A stretch of DNA of 64,000 bases from Dechloromonas sp. (lineage in GTDB: Bacteria > Pseudomonadota > Gammaproteobacteria > Burkholderiales > Rhodocyclaceae), in the NCBI GenBank assembly GCA_011391255.1, contig JAABQV010000007.1, positions 85,076 through 149,075 of the forward strand. The letters run 5' to 3'. Made by a program: the position numbers and the translations under genes. Below the pieces are notes generated by a model. That model worked only from the letters and a program-made list of their open reading frames with translations. It ran no database searches and was not told where the DNA came from. Positions 47,566-55,152 of this stretch are shown here, piece after piece. Position 1 is the stretch's first letter; each line of letters starts with the position of its first letter.

Positions 47566-48378
47566 ATGAAAAAATCACTCATCGCTCTGGCGCTTGCAGG
47601 CGCTTTCGCTTCACCTGTCTTCGCACAATCTGCCAATCCCTCAATGGATCAGGCTGCGCCGGCTAGCCCGCATACCCTGACCGGCAATGTTGGTTTGTTT
47701 AGCGAGTATCGTTTCCGCGGTATTGCTCAAACCTTTGCTAAGCCTGCGCTTCAAGGCGGTATTGATTACGCTCACTCGAGTGGCATCTACCTCGGTAACT
47801 GGAACTCCAACGTGAACTCTGGCGCCGGGTTCCCGGAAAGTAATCTGGAAATGGACTTCTACGGCGGCTACAAGATGGCCTTCGGTGATTTCGGTCTTGA
47901 TCTAGGTGGTATTTATTACTACTACCCGGGTTCTGATCTAAATGGCAAGACCGTCAAAAATGGTGAAGTGTACGTTGGCGGCAGCTGGAAATTCATTTCT
48001 GCCAAGTATTTCTATGCAGTGACTGACTACTTCAACGCCAAGGGACCGAGTGGCGAGAAGACCAGCGGCACTGGCTATTTTGACCTTTCCGCCAACTTTG
48101 ATCTTGGCAATGGCTGGGGTATCAACGGCCACGTTGGCTACCTGGACTTCAAGAAAGTTCAAAACGCTGACTATACCGACTGGAAGATCGGTGTAACCAA
48201 AGACTTCAGCGGTTGGGTCGTTGGTCTTGCCTATGTTGATAGCAATGCTAAGGGTGAATGTGGTGGTACTAACTTTTACTGCTTCAGCAACAGCCTAGAT
48301 GCCGCAGGCACGCTTGGGTCTAAGACTATGAACGCAGGTCGCGCGACCGGCGTGTTGTCACTCACCAAAACTTTCTAA
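47566..48378 (+). CDS. TorF-family putative porin
   Basis: A 270-residue outer-membrane protein with a Sec signal (KKSLIALALAGAFASPVFAQ). The mature part begins TLTGNVGLFSEYRFRGIAQTFAKPALQGGIDYAHSSGIYLGNWNSNV, typical of the TIGR02001/TorF family, with alternating hydrophobic strands and a C-terminal Phe (LSLTKTF), as in many beta-barrels. It stands first behind the NtrC/sigma54 promoter and just before glnK-amtB. It may therefore serve uptake of a nitrogen source across the outer membrane. The substrate is not known. Confidence 0.87.
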   Translation: MKKSLIALALAGAFASPVFAQSANPSMDQAAPASPHTLTGNVGLFSEYRFRGIAQTFAKPALQGGIDYAHSSGIYLGNWNSNVNSGAGFPESNLEMDFYGGYKMAFGDFGLDLGGIYYYYPGSDLNGKTVKNGEVYVGGSWKFISAKYFYAVTDYFNAKGPSGEKTSGTGYFDLSANFDLGNGWGINGHVGYLDFKKVQNADYTDWKIGVTKDFSGWVVGLAYVDSNAKGECGGTNFYCFSNSLDAAGTLGSKTMNAGRATGVLSLTKTF

Positions 48379-48801
<423 letters not shown>

Positions 48802-48811
48802 GGAGCGAATC

Positions 48812-50281
48812 ATGAAACATGTTCTAGCATTACTGGCTCTTGTCGGTGCCGTTGGTTTCGGCGCACCGGCCTGGGCAGAAGAAAAGGCGGCGGCGCCGGC
48901 AGAGGTTGCGGTAGCAACTGCCGCAGCTCCTGCGGTTGCTGAAGCTGCGGCACCTGCGGCGGCCGCTCCTCTGGTTGCCAACAAGGGTGACAACGCCTGG
49001 GTGATGGTCTGTGCCGCCCTCGTGATCCTGATGTCCATCCCTGGTCTGGCGTTGTTCTACGGCGGCCTGGTGCGGACCAAAAACATGCTCTCAGTGTTGA
49101 TGCAGGTCTTTGTGACCTTCTCAATGATCAGCATACTCTGGGTCGTTTATGGCTACTCGGCAGCATTTACTGAGGGTAACGAGTTCTTCGGTGTGCTCGA
49201 CAAGATGTTCCTCAAAGGGGTCACCATCGAATCCGTTGGTGCTACCTTCTCCAAGGGCGTCGTCATCTCCGAACTGGCTTTCGTGATCTTCCAGGGTGCT
49301 TTCGCAGCGATTACCTGCGGCCTGATCGTCGGTGCCTTTGCTGAACGTGCCAAGTTTTCCGCCGTGCTGGTCTTCATGGTCATCTGGTTCACGCTGTCCT
49401 ACGTCCCGATGGCGCACATGGTGTGGTACTGGGCGGGTCCTGATGCCTATATCGATGCTGCTGCTGGCGAAGCTGCCGGCAAAACAGCTGGCTTCCTGTT
49501 CCAGAAGGGCGCGCTCGACTTCGCCGGCGGTACCGTTGTGCACATCAACGCCGCTATCGCTGGTCTGGTTGGTGCCTACATGGTTGGCAAGCGTACCGGT
49601 CTGGGTAACGTGTCGATGGCTCCGCACTCCCTGACCTTCACGATGATCGGTGCTTCCCTGCTGTGGTTCGGCTGGTTCGGCTTCAACGCCGGCTCAGCTC
49701 TTGAAGCCTCCGGTGGTGCAGCGTTGGCCATGGTTAATACCTGGTTGGCAACGGCATGTGCGACGCTGGCCTGGATGTTCGCTGAATGGCTGATCAAGGG
49801 TAAGCCCTCAATGCTCGGTGCCGCTTCCGGCGCTGTCGCAGGTCTTGTGGCAATCACCCCGGCGGCTGGTTTCGTCGGAGTTGTTGGTGCCATCGTCATC
49901 GGTTCGCTGGCTGGCGTGGTCTGCTTGTGGGGCGTCAATGGCCTGAAGAAGCTGCTCGGTGCTGATGACTCGCTCGACGTCTTCGGCGTCCATGGTATCG
50001 GCGGCATCCTCGGTGCTGTCCTGACCGGTGTCTTCGTTGATCCGGCTCTCGGCGGTACGGGCGTCTATGACTATGTTGCCAATGCAGTTGCACCGTTCGA
50101 CATGACAGCTCAGGTGATCGCCCAGTTGTGGGGTGTTGGCACTGTGATTGTCTGGTCTGGTGTGGTTTCGCTGGTTGCTTACAAACTGGTTGATATCGTG
50201 ATTGGTCTGCGTGTGCCGGAAGAAGAAGAGCGTGAAGGTCTTGACCTCACCTCACACGGCGAAACCGCTTACCACCACTAA
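48812..50281 (+). CDS. amtB: ammonium transporter AmtB
   Basis: A 489-residue transporter. A cleavable signal (KHVLALLALVGAVGFGAPAWA) and an Ala/Pro-rich linker of ~35 residues precede eleven helices starting at NAWVMVCAALVILMSIPGLALFYGGLVRTKN. Motifs include MVWYWAGPDAY, DFAGGTVVHINAAIAGLVGA with the first pore His, and DVFGVHGIGGILGAVLTG with the second. The stretched Ala-rich N-terminus is common in betaproteobacterial Amt. AAGGAG precedes the ATG at 48812. It closes the NtrC-controlled cluster. Confidence 0.95.
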   Translation: MKHVLALLALVGAVGFGAPAWAEEKAAAPAEVAVATAAAPAVAEAAAPAAAAPLVANKGDNAWVMVCAALVILMSIPGLALFYGGLVRTKNMLSVLMQVFVTFSMISILWVVYGYSAAFTEGNEFFGVLDKMFLKGVTIESVGATFSKGVVISELAFVIFQGAFAAITCGLIVGAFAERAKFSAVLVFMVIWFTLSYVPMAHMVWYWAGPDAYIDAAAGEAAGKTAGFLFQKGALDFAGGTVVHINAAIAGLVGAYMVGKRTGLGNVSMAPHSLTFTMIGASLLWFGWFGFNAGSALEASGGAALAMVNTWLATACATLAWMFAEWLIKGKPSMLGAASGAVAGLVAITPAAGFVGVVGAIVIGSLAGVVCLWGVNGLKKLLGADDSLDVFGVHGIGGILGAVLTGVFVDPALGGTGVYDYVANAVAPFDMTAQVIAQLWGVGTVIVWSGVVSLVAYKLVDIVIGLRVPEEEEREGLDLTSHGETAYHH

Positions 50282-50309
50282 AAGTTCTCTCTCTGTAGTC
50301 TCTCCCTTT

Positions 50310-50334
50310 GGGCACCTTCGGGTGCCCATTTTTT
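50310..50334 (+). terminator. terminator after amtB
   Basis: GGGCACC-TTCG-GGTGCCC with a stable UUCG tetraloop, followed by ATTTTTT. It is a textbook intrinsic terminator 30 bp after the amtB stop. Confidence 0.9.
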
Positions 50335-50395
50335 CGGCTGCAAATTTAGGTCGAATTTCCGCCGTTGACCGCAAGCCTTATGCGGTAGGTGCTGC

Positions 50396-50938
50396 TTACT
50401 TGATTAGCGGGAGAAGGGTGCGGAACTGCTCGGTGCCGGCCTGATGAAGCCACTCGAAGAGGACCATTTCAGTCGTGACGATCCGGATGCCGCCGGCGCG
50501 CATGCGCTCAATCGCGGCGCTGCGGTTTTCCGGCGTGCGCGATGAGGTGGCGTCGGCAACGATGAAGACTTCAAAGCCACTGGCCAGCAGGCCGAAAGCG
50601 GTTTGCAGCACGCAAACGTGAACCTCGGTGCCGGTCAGGACGACTTGTGGCTTTTTGGCGGCGCGCAGCAGTTCGAGCACCCCCGGTTCGGCGGCACAGG
50701 AAAAATGGGTTTTCTCGAAGAATCTGGCGTCGCCTGCCGCGTCCACGATGGCGTCGACACTGCCGCCAAGGCCGCGCACATATTGCTCGGAAACAAAGCT
50801 CGGGATGACCAGTTGCCTGGCGGCTTCGAGCAGGCGAACCGAGTTGGCGGTGACGCGCTCGCTATCGTGAATCGCCGGTGCCAGCTTTTGCTGGATATCG
50901 ACGACCAACAGGAGGGAATCATCACGGCGAATCAGCAT
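50396..50938 (-). CDS. isochorismatase-family hydrolase (YcaC-like)
   Basis: A 180-residue cysteine hydrolase: LLLVVDIQQKLAPAIHDSE with the catalytic Asp, FEKTHFSCAAEPGVLELLRAA with the Lys, and QVVLTGTEVHVCVLQTAFGLLASGFEVFIVADATSSRT with the nucleophile Cys in HVCV. Members hydrolyse amides or isochorismate-like substrates; YcaC-type enzymes have no confirmed substrate. It lies 13 bp downstream of purU on the same strand and is probably its operon partner. Confidence 0.88.
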   Translation of the reverse strand: MLIRRDDSLLLVVDIQQKLAPAIHDSERVTANSVRLLEAARQLVIPSFVSEQYVRGLGGSVDAIVDAAGDARFFEKTHFSCAAEPGVLELLRAAKKPQVVLTGTEVHVCVLQTAFGLLASGFEVFIVADATSSRTPENRSAAIERMRAGGIRIVTTEMVLFEWLHQAGTEQFRTLLPLIK

Positions 50939-50951
50939 TGGCTACCTGAAC

Positions 50952-51815
50952 TCAGCGAAAAACAACGGTTTTGTTACCGTGAACCAGCACGCGGTCTTCA
51001 AGGTGATAACGCAGACCGCGGGCGAGGACGGTTTTTTCAATATCCTTGCCGTAGCGCACCATGTCTTCCGGCGAATCGGAATGGTCGATACGGATCACGT
51101 CCTGTTCGACTATCGGCCCGGCATCGAGCTCGCTGGTCACATAATGGCAGGTCGCGCCGATCAGCTTGACGCCGCGCGTGTAGGCCTGATGGTAGGGCTT
51201 GGCCCCGGCAAAACTGGGCAGGAAACTGTGGTGAATATTGATGATCCGGCCGGCCAGTGCATCGCAGAGTTCGGGAGACAAAATCTGCATGTAGCGCGCC
51301 AGCACCATCGTGTCGCCATGCACATCTTCAAAGATGCGCTGCATTTCGGCGTAAGCGGCGGCCTTGTTGTCCGCGCTGACCGGTACATGGTGGAAGGGGA
51401 TGCCGTGCCACTCGACAAAGCCGCGGAAGGTCTCATGGTTGGAAATCACGCAGGGAATCTCGATGTCGAGTTCCTTGGCTTGCCAGCGCGCCAGCAAGTC
51501 GTAAAGGCAATGCTCCTGCTTGGAAACCAGCACGACAACGCGGCGTTTGACCGCGCTGTCGTTGATCCGCCAGTCCATTTGCAGCGGCTCGCCAACTTCC
51601 TGGCGAAAGCGTTCGCGGAATTCGGCGAGCAGAAAGGACAGCGAATCGGCCTTGATCTCGATGCGCATAAAATAGCGACCGGTCAGCGCGTCTGCGTGGA
51701 AGCTCGATTCGAGAATCCAGCCGCCATTGCCGGCGATGAAGCCGGAGACCCTGGCGATGATACCGACCTGATCGGGGCAGGAGGCGGAGAGCGTGTAAAA
51801 GCGCTTGCTAGACAT
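50952..51815 (-). CDS. purU: formyltetrahydrofolate deformylase PurU
   Basis: A 287-residue enzyme releasing formate from 10-formyltetrahydrofolate. The N-terminal ACT domain is FYTLSASCPDQVGIIARVSGFIAGNGGWILESSFHAD. The catalytic part has VVVLVSKQEHCLYDLLARW, IPCVISNHETF, INIHHSFLPSFAGAKPYHQAYTRGVKLIGATCHYV (His and the tetrahydrofolate loop) and the Asp in ELDAGPIVEQDV. It could link one-carbon metabolism to the formate dehydrogenase of this genome. Its start overlaps the upstream gene by 8 bp. Confidence 0.95.
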   Translation of the reverse strand: MSSKRFYTLSASCPDQVGIIARVSGFIAGNGGWILESSFHADALTGRYFMRIEIKADSLSFLLAEFRERFRQEVGEPLQMDWRINDSAVKRRVVVLVSKQEHCLYDLLARWQAKELDIEIPCVISNHETFRGFVEWHGIPFHHVPVSADNKAAAYAEMQRIFEDVHGDTMVLARYMQILSPELCDALAGRIINIHHSFLPSFAGAKPYHQAYTRGVKLIGATCHYVTSELDAGPIVEQDVIRIDHSDSPEDMVRYGKDIEKTVLARGLRYHLEDRVLVHGNKTVVFR

Positions 51816-52248
51816 TTGTAGTTTTTCCGGACGCCGGCGGGCGAAATTTAGTCAGGATGTCACTGGGCCGGCCGTGCATCACCTCGAGTAGCTCGTGGCG
51901 GGCTACGACAGTAGCGAGACCGCAGCTCTCTAGATAAGTTATCAGTTCGTTGAAGCGCTGACGCCGCGCCTCGCCTTTGGCTGTGCTGTCGCGCCGGTCA
52001 CTGAACGAGTCCATAAGGGTCGAACCGCAAGGGCAATTGCGAAACAGATCGACAACGACCTCACCATCGTCACCCAGAGACTGCTTGAGCCCCTGACTGC
52101 CGTTAGGCATGGCATGGGTCTGCGCCACGTAATCGGCGACATCGGCAAAATTGCGACCACAACACCGGCATCGTTTGGGAAAAGTGGTCTCTACCAAAGC
52201 CTTAAGACCACGCACCAAAGCCGGATCAAACGCGTTGTTCGAGGACAT
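51808..52248 (-). CDS. hypothetical cysteine-rich protein
   Basis: A 146-residue soluble protein I do not recognise. Two Cys clusters, FPKRCRCCGRNF near residue 30 and FRNCPCGSTLMDSF near residue 70, could bind a metal such as zinc or iron, with His residues between them (YVAQTHAMP). The last third is helical (RRQRFNELITYLESCGLATVVARHELLEVMHG). It lies between thrH and purU on the same strand with small gaps or overlap, so it should be expressed with them. A regulatory or nucleic-acid-binding role is possible but unproven. Confidence 0.7.
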   Translation of the reverse strand: MSSNNAFDPALVRGLKALVETTFPKRCRCCGRNFADVADYVAQTHAMPNGSQGLKQSLGDDGEVVVDLFRNCPCGSTLMDSFSDRRDSTAKGEARRQRFNELITYLESCGLATVVARHELLEVMHGRPSDILTKFRPPASGKTTNV

Positions 52249-52266
52249 GAAAAATTTAAACCTGAT

Positions 52267-52878
52267 TCAGGCGGCGCGGGAGAACGCTTTGTCAATCTCG
52301 CTGCGCAAATCGTCGTAATTCATCACTACCGGGTACTGCGGAAACTCGCGGATGACGTTTTCCGGCGGGTGGAAAAGGATGCCGCCATGTGCTTCACCAA
52401 GCATGGCCGTGTCGTTGTACGAATCGCCGGCAGCGACGATGGTGAAATTGAGTTCCTTGAAGCGCTTGACCGCCTCGCGCTTCTGATCCGGCATGCGCAG
52501 GTGGTAATTGACCAGCATACCGGCGGTGTCGGCTTCCAGCGAGTGGCAGAAAAGCGTCGGCCAGCCAAGTTGGCGCATCAGCGGGTGGGCAAATTCGTAA
52601 AAGGTGTCGGAGAGGATGACGACCTGATAATCCTCGCGCAATTGGTCGAGGAAGGCGCGGGCGCCCTGCATCGGGCCCATTTCGGCGATCACCTTCTGAA
52701 TATCCGGCAGGCCGAGCTGGTGCTCGCGCAAGATATTCAGACGGTAAGTCATCAGCGTGTCGTAATTCGGCTCGTCGCGGGTAGTGCGCTTGAGTTCGTG
52801 GATGCCGGTACGTTCGGCAAATTCGATCCAGATTTCAGGGACAAGGACCCCTTCGAGGTCAAGGCAGACGATTTGCAC
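52267..52878 (-). CDS. thrH: ThrH phosphoserine phosphatase/homoserine phosphotransferase
   Basis: A 203-residue HAD enzyme: MQIVCLDLEGVLVPEIWIEFAERTGI holds the nucleophile Asp in DLEGV, LREDYQVVILSDTFYEFAHPLMRQLG is motif II, and FTIVAAGDSYNDTAMLGEAHGGILFHPP is the Mg-binding motif IV. In Pseudomonas, ThrH dephosphorylates phosphoserine and can move the phosphate to homoserine. It is upstream of the cysteine-rich gene and purU on the same strand. Confidence 0.93.
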   Translation of the reverse strand: MQIVCLDLEGVLVPEIWIEFAERTGIHELKRTTRDEPNYDTLMTYRLNILREHQLGLPDIQKVIAEMGPMQGARAFLDQLREDYQVVILSDTFYEFAHPLMRQLGWPTLFCHSLEADTAGMLVNYHLRMPDQKREAVKRFKELNFTIVAAGDSYNDTAMLGEAHGGILFHPPENVIREFPQYPVVMNYDDLRSEIDKAFSRAA

Positions 52879-53047
52879 AGTAGGCTCCAGCGATTTGTTC
52901 GGAAAACCGCGATTTTACCTGAGCGAACACACGTTTTTTCCCTGTTTTTAGGGTTGACCGCAGGATCGTGCCTCCGATGATAGCTGCGAAAAGATTTTGG
53001 CGTGGATTGGCAAAATCCAAGAACAAGAGTTAGGATTTGATTCCTTC

Positions 53048-53095
53048 AAAAGCCCAAAAGCCCAAAAGCCCAAAAGCCCAAAAGCCCAAAAGCCC
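53048..53095 (+). repeat. six tandem copies of an 8-bp unit (AAAAGCCC)
   Basis: Six exact copies of AAAAGCCC run from 53048 to 53095, with a partial copy (AAAG) after them, ending 12 bp before the ATG of the CZB-hemerythrin gene at 53108. The unit is not a multiple of three and lies in the leader, where a change in copy number would alter promoter or ribosome-site spacing. Confidence 0.9.
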
Positions 53096-53107
53096 AAAGA
53101 ACCCATC

Positions 53108-53899
53108 ATGACTAATTTAGCGTTCCTCAAAACCTGGCATCAGGTGTTTTTCTCGCATCTCGAATACGTGGTTGATGGTTTTGAGGATTTGGATCTTGAC
53201 CCGGTTGTCGTTGCCGATGAAACCGCCTGTCGCTTTGGTCAATGGCTCATAGCGTTTCAGCCTGATGCGTCGACGGTGAATTGTGTTGTTGAATTGACCC
53301 GGGCGCATAAAAATTTTCACTCCCTGGCTGGTCAAGTCGTTCAGCATTACATGGCTAGTGATTTAGCCGCCAGCAAGTCTTTGATCGATCCGCTTCGTGA
53401 GGCCTCGCTAGCAGTCTCCAAGATGGTTGATTCCCTTGAAAATCACCTTCTTGAGTCAAATCCCGCATTCGATCCCAGTGCCGCCCGCTTTGCTCCGGAA
53501 AAAAAGCTGACCACCATCTGGGATGATGCTTTGCTGCTTGGTATCCCTGTTATTGATCAGCAGCATCAGGAAATCGCCAAATTGGTTGATAAGTTTTTAG
53601 CCGGGCCTGACGAGGCACTGACTTCTGAAGCGGGCAGTGAGTTTCTGGCGGATTTTCAGCGATTGCTGGCGCTGCATTTCACCACTGAAGAAGTGATGAT
53701 GGGGCGGAGTGCCAGTTTAAATTCGGGGAGTGTCGTCGAGCACAAAGGCGAGCACACCGCCATTCTTGACCAATTCGCCAACCTGATTTTCGATTTGGCG
53801 ATATCAAAAAAAGACATCCATTTCAGCGAAATTCTACCCATGGTTGAAACTGCCGTGATTGATCACATTATCAATTTTGACCTGGCTTTAAAGAATTAG
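53108..53899 (+). CDS. CZB-hemerythrin fusion protein
   Basis: A 263-residue protein with two sensory domains. The first ~110 residues resemble a chemoreceptor zinc-binding (CZB) domain: WHQVFFSHLEYVVDGF, ETACRFGQWL and AHKNFHSLAGQVVQHYM supply His and Cys ligands. From about residue 135 a bacteriohemerythrin follows: GIPVIDQQHQEIAKLVDKF, LLALHFTTEEVMM, HKGEHTAILDQF and HIINFDL, which hold the di-iron His and acidic residues. It may bind oxygen with zinc- or redox-dependent control. No strong Shine-Dalgarno is present, and an 8-bp repeat array lies just upstream. Confidence 0.85.
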   Translation: MTNLAFLKTWHQVFFSHLEYVVDGFEDLDLDPVVVADETACRFGQWLIAFQPDASTVNCVVELTRAHKNFHSLAGQVVQHYMASDLAASKSLIDPLREASLAVSKMVDSLENHLLESNPAFDPSAARFAPEKKLTTIWDDALLLGIPVIDQQHQEIAKLVDKFLAGPDEALTSEAGSEFLADFQRLLALHFTTEEVMMGRSASLNSGSVVEHKGEHTAILDQFANLIFDLAISKKDIHFSEILPMVETAVIDHIINFDLALKN

Positions 53900-53948
53900 T
53901 CGCTGGCAGTTGCTGCTGGATAACAGCGAGGCAATCTTGACGCCGTGT

Positions 53949-55082
53949 TCAGGCGTCCAAAGCGGCCAGCCATTGAGCGGCATCGGTGATATTGACCGAG
54001 GCACGAAACTCCGGCTGCCGTAAATCACGCACAAGCTGGATCGCTTCGGTTTCCGGGAATTTAGCGGCAAAGCCAGCCAGAGCGCGGTGCAGAGTGTTGT
54101 CGGCCAGCTCGCATTCGATCAAGTGAGTCAGTCGCAGGTCTTCGCTGAGGGCAAAATCAACTTCGGCGCCATCCTTGGTGCGAATGTAATGCAAGCCGGC
54201 GGCCTTGCCTTTGGCGTCCTGCCGAAAATGAACGTGCTTGAGCAACATGCAGGCGACCGCATTTTCGAATCGAATGCCCTCGTCGCCATTGACCAGTCCG
54301 TTATCGAAAAAATAAACCTTGGGTGTTTGCAGGATCGCCCGGGCAATGTTGCGGTGCCAGGGTTGCACCGTGAAGACGATATACAGCGCTTGCAGGATGT
54401 CGAGGTAACGCTTGAGGGTGATCGGCGAAACGGCAAGGTCGCGAGCGATGGAAGCTAGTGACAGTGGCGAGCCAACGCGTTCGCGGAGCATTTCGACGAA
54501 CAGGCGCATGGTGTTGATTTCATGCAGGCGGGAGAACTCGACGACATCTTCGCGGATGAGGTCGGTGAAATACTGGCGCCGCCAGCGCTCGGCATCGGCG
54601 GGCTTGGCCGCCAGGCAGGGCTCGGGAAAACCACCGCGTTGTATCAGATGATCCAGCGCGCTTGCCGGCGAGCCGCCTTGTTGCTCACACCATTCACGAA
54701 CAGAAATCGGATGCAGGCGGAAGGGCAGATAACGCCCAGCCAGCGAATCACCGCTTTGCCGCCAGGTTTCCATGCGGGCGCTACCGGTGACCAGCAAAGC
54801 CTGCTCTGGCAAGCGGCCGTCAACGAGACCCTTGAGCCAGTTCTTCCAGCCCGGCATTTTGTGAATTTCATCCATCGCCAGCAGGCGGCTGCGCGGATTC
54901 CAGCTTTGCCTTTGCAATATCGCGCGATCCGGTGCGACATCCCAGTTGAGGTACTGAGACGGCGTGAAGCGCGCCATCAGCTGTCGGCAGAGGGTGGTTT
55001 TTCCAACTTGGCGTGGGCCGGTGACGAGCACCATTTTGCGCTCAAGGTCGATGGCGATCAGGTCGTCAAGGTAGCGTTTCAT
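53949..55082 (-). CDS. DUF4143 AAA+ ATPase
   Basis: A 377-residue ATPase: Walker A MVLVTGPRQVGKTTLCRQL, Walker B RLLAMDEIHKMPGWKNWLKGL, sensor LLVTGSARMETW. A C-terminal DUF4143 domain is seen as YFFDNGLVNGDEGIRFENAVACMLLKHV with the nuclease-like pair …LHYIRTKDGAEVDFALSEDLRLTHLIECE. Such proteins are widespread, mobile and of unknown function; the C-terminal part resembles a PD-(D/E)xK fold. ATG 55082 fits the family. A perfect inverted repeat touches the start codon. Confidence 0.88.
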   Translation of the reverse strand: MKRYLDDLIAIDLERKMVLVTGPRQVGKTTLCRQLMARFTPSQYLNWDVAPDRAILQRQSWNPRSRLLAMDEIHKMPGWKNWLKGLVDGRLPEQALLVTGSARMETWRQSGDSLAGRYLPFRLHPISVREWCEQQGGSPASALDHLIQRGGFPEPCLAAKPADAERWRRQYFTDLIREDVVEFSRLHEINTMRLFVEMLRERVGSPLSLASIARDLAVSPITLKRYLDILQALYIVFTVQPWHRNIARAILQTPKVYFFDNGLVNGDEGIRFENAVACMLLKHVHFRQDAKGKAAGLHYIRTKDGAEVDFALSEDLRLTHLIECELADNTLHRALAGFAAKFPETEAIQLVRDLRQPEFRASVNITDAAQWLAALDA

Positions 55083-55083
55083 A

Positions 55084-55117
55084 GCGACTATTTTATATAT
55101 AAATATAAAATAGTCGC
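55084..55117. promoter_or_regulatory. perfect AT-rich inverted repeat at the DUF4143 gene start
   Basis: GCGACTATTTTATAT and its exact complement flank a 4-base spacer, ending one base from the ATG codon at 55082. It covers the whole ribosome-binding region and no other Shine-Dalgarno is seen. It could be an operator for self-control or an mRNA hairpin masking the start. Confidence 0.6.
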
Positions 55118-55152
55118 GACTTTTTTGTACTGTTTTGTTCTTTAGTTGAGCC

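Noticed and set aside
53048..53095. CRISPR array
   Set aside because: The unit is 8 bp with no spacers and no cas genes nearby.
52948..53130. Minus-strand frame with repeated LGFWAFG
   Set aside because: It is only the translation of the 8-bp repeat array; no ribosome site or conserved flank.
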